Source: Thermodesulfobacteriales bacterium
Lineage (GTDB): Bacteria > Desulfobacterota > Thermodesulfobacteria > Thermodesulfobacteriales > Thermodesulfatatoraceae
Length of the DNA: 22,492 nucleotides
Direction of reading: 5' to 3'
Assembly: GCA_026985945.1 (NCBI GenBank)
Contig: JALSPN010000277.1
Span: 1-22,492 of the forward strand
Each line of letters opens with the position of its first letter. Position 1 is the stretch's first letter. Below are positions 21,081 through 22,492 of the stretch, one piece after another. The position numbers were made by a program, and so were the translations under genes. The notes beneath the pieces were generated by a model, which was given only the letters and a program-made list of their open reading frames with translations, had not been told where the DNA came from and searched no databases.

Positions 21081-22492
21081 ATGGCTGATTTTGTGCATTT
21101 ACACTTACATACCGAGTGGAGTTTGCTTGACGGGGCCATCAGGCTTAAGGATCTTTTTCCTCTTGCCAGAGAATACGGCTACGAAAGCGTGGCCATTACC
21201 GATCACGGAAGCCTTTTCGGGCTGGTGCATTTCTATGAGATGGCCAAAGAATTCGGCATAAAGCCTATTCTGGGCTGCGAGGTCTATGTGGCTTCTGGCT
21301 CCCGTTTTGATCGCAAGGCCAAAAGTGCTCACGAAGCCGGATATCACTTAATTCTTCTTTGTGAAAACGAGGTTGGTTACCGAAATCTTCTTAAACTTGT
21401 TACCCTGGCCAATCTGGAGGGCTTTTACTGGAAACCTCGGGTGGATAAAGAACTTCTGGCCCAATACAACGAAGGGCTTATTGCCCTTTCGGCCTGTTTG
21501 CATGGAGAGGTAGCGGCGGCCATCTTGAGGGGGCAGAAGGAGCGGGCCCGCGAGCTTGCCAGGGAATATAGCCAGCTTTTTCCCGGAAGATTTTATCTTG
21601 AAGTCCAGGAAAACGGCCTTCCGGAACAAAAAATAGTAAATGAGGCCCTGGCGGAAATAGCCGAGGACCTGGGGCTTCCGCTGGTGGCCACCAACGATTG
21701 CCATTATCTCCGGGCCGAAGATGCCCGTGTCCATGACGTGCTGCTCTGTATCCAGACCAACCGGGTGGTCACCGATGAAAACCGCATGCGTTTTTCGACG
21801 GACAAACTCTATTTCGCCTCCCCGGAGGAGATGAAAAAGCGTTTTTCCTGGGCCCCGGAGGCCCTCTCTAATAGCCTTTTGATTGCAGAGCGCTGCCAGG
21901 TGGAGCTTGACCTTGGTCGGCATCATTTTCCCCGTTATCCCATCCCGGAAGGCAAAACTTACGAAGAGGTCTTTGAAGAGAAAGCCCGCCAGGGTTTTGA
22001 GAGGAGACTTGCCGAAATAAAAGAATGGCCGGGCCTTGCCGCCAGCGAAAAAGAATACCGCGAAAGGCTCGATTACGAGATCGAAATTATCAAACAAAAG
22101 GGGTTTGCAAGCTATTTTCTGGTGGTCTCAGACTTCATCTCCTGGGCCAGGAGGCAGAATATCCCCGTAGGTCCGGGCCGGGGTTCGGCCGCCGGCTCTC
22201 TGGTGGCCTTCTCCATGGGAATTACCAACCTGGATCCCATCCGATACGGTCTTCTTTTTGAACGCTTTTTAAACGTGGAAAGGGCAAGCCTTCCGGATAT
22301 CGACGTGGATTTTTGTATGCAACGCCGGGAGGAGGTAATCCGCTACGTGCGGGAAAAATACGGCGGCTGGGAATATGTGGCCCAGATTGCCACTTTTGGG
22401 CAGATGAAGGCCCGGGCGGTGGTGCGGGATGTGGGGCGGGCTCTGGGGATGCCTTACCCTCAGGTAGATAAAATCGCCAAACTTATTCCCGA
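21081..22492 (+). CDS. dnaE: DNA polymerase III alpha subunit (3' end beyond the window)
   Basis: The replicative polymerase. The first 470 residues are present. The N-terminal PHP domain begins FVHLHLHTEWSLLDGAI and includes AITDHGSLFG, PILGCEVYVA, SACLHGEV and VATNDCHYLRAEDA; most of the metal-binding His/Asp positions of intact PHP domains seem kept. The polymerase palm follows with FLVVSDFISWAR, VGPGRGSAAGSLVAF, and the catalytic PDIDVDF. RYVREKYG and ATFGQMKARAVVRDVGRALG continue to the edge. The ATG at 21081 is well supported by GGAGGT. The third catalytic Asp and the beta-binding and OB parts lie outside the window. Confidence 0.96.
   Translation, partial: MADFVHLHLHTEWSLLDGAIRLKDLFPLAREYGYESVAITDHGSLFGLVHFYEMAKEFGIKPILGCEVYVASGSRFDRKAKSAHEAGYHLILLCENEVGYRNLLKLVTLANLEGFYWKPRVDKELLAQYNEGLIALSACLHGEVAAAILRGQKERARELAREYSQLFPGRFYLEVQENGLPEQKIVNEALAEIAEDLGLPLVATNDCHYLRAEDARVHDVLLCIQTNRVVTDENRMRFSTDKLYFASPEEMKKRFSWAPEALSNSLLIAERCQVELDLGRHHFPRYPIPEGKTYEEVFEEKARQGFERRLAEIKEWPGLAASEKEYRERLDYEIEIIKQKGFASYFLVVSDFISWARRQNIPVGPGRGSAAGSLVAFSMGITNLDPIRYGLLFERFLNVERASLPDIDVDFCMQRREEVIRYVREKYGGWEYVAQIATFGQMKARAVVRDVGRALGMPYPQVDKIAKLIP

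Noticed and set aside
21348..22097. A 249-codon minus-strand open frame opposite dnaE
   Set aside because: It is antisense to the PHP and palm domains of dnaE and resembles no known family.
1..22492. tRNA genes, rRNA genes, CRISPR arrays, integrases, toxin-antitoxin pairs or phage genes
   Set aside because: Each intergenic gap was read for cloverleaf-like, repeat-spacer or typical small-gene patterns and none was found.

Overview
The window looks like a stretch of chromosome from a thermophilic, anaerobic Desulfobacterota-type bacterium, most likely a Thermodesulfobacteria relative. This is inferred from gene content and protein style, not from a marker gene: charged Lys/Glu/Arg-rich proteins, very tight gene packing, a stand-alone rubredoxin, a divergent acetyl-CoA carboxylase with a fused alpha-beta carboxyltransferase, and a Gram-negative envelope gene (lptE). 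No rRNA, tRNA, CRISPR array, transposase or phage gene was seen. Most of the window is core metabolism and information processing.

Layout. (1) 1-4613: a plus-strand operon for an unusual acetyl-CoA carboxylase: the 3' part of a divergent biotin carboxylase, an AccA-AccD fusion, a protein with two biotinyl/lipoyl-like folds (a probable BCCP), and a biotin protein ligase without a DNA-binding domain. (2) 4795-6448: a plus-strand operon of a PEBP-family protein, a small zinc-ribbon protein and a RimK-like ATP-grasp ligase. (3) 6438-8312, minus: a secreted protein with a FlgT-C-like domain, a proline-rich linker and four FG-GAP/VCBS-type repeats. (4) 8313-8786: the only long gene-free stretch, holding a G/C-run hairpin cluster framed by a perfect 13-bp inverted repeat. 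(5) 8787-9407, plus: a helix-turn-helix protein, tail-to-tail with a minus-strand ABC-2 exporter (permease and ATPase, 9404-10983). (6) 10986-14821, minus: leuS and icd, which with the ABC genes form one near-continuous minus-strand run. (7) 14895-17014, plus: a DUF89 phosphatase-like protein, a small DUF5658-like membrane protein, and a diguanylate-cyclase-like protein with an HGDEF motif. (8) 16994-19607, minus: miaA and mutL. (9) 19673-19715: a perfect 20-bp-stem hairpin. (10) 19773-20731, plus: a PsiE-like membrane protein and the LptE lipoprotein, ending at a bidirectional terminator shared with a minus-strand rubredoxin gene (20796-20957). (11) 21081 to the end, plus: the 5' part of dnaE.

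How the genes fit together. The first operon contains all parts needed to make malonyl-CoA (biotin carboxylase, carrier, carboxyltransferase) plus the enzyme that biotinylates the carrier. Icd supplies 2-oxoglutarate and NADPH; leuS, miaA, mutL and dnaE serve translation, tRNA modification, repair and replication. LptE belongs to lipopolysaccharide export. Three convergent gene pairs overlap at their 3' ends (11, 4 and 21 bp), which underlines how compact this genome is.

The best candidates for something not well described are the divergent ACC with its twin-hammerhead carrier protein, the zinc-ribbon/ATP-grasp pair, the structured repeat in the long intergenic region, and the perfect palindrome upstream of mutL.
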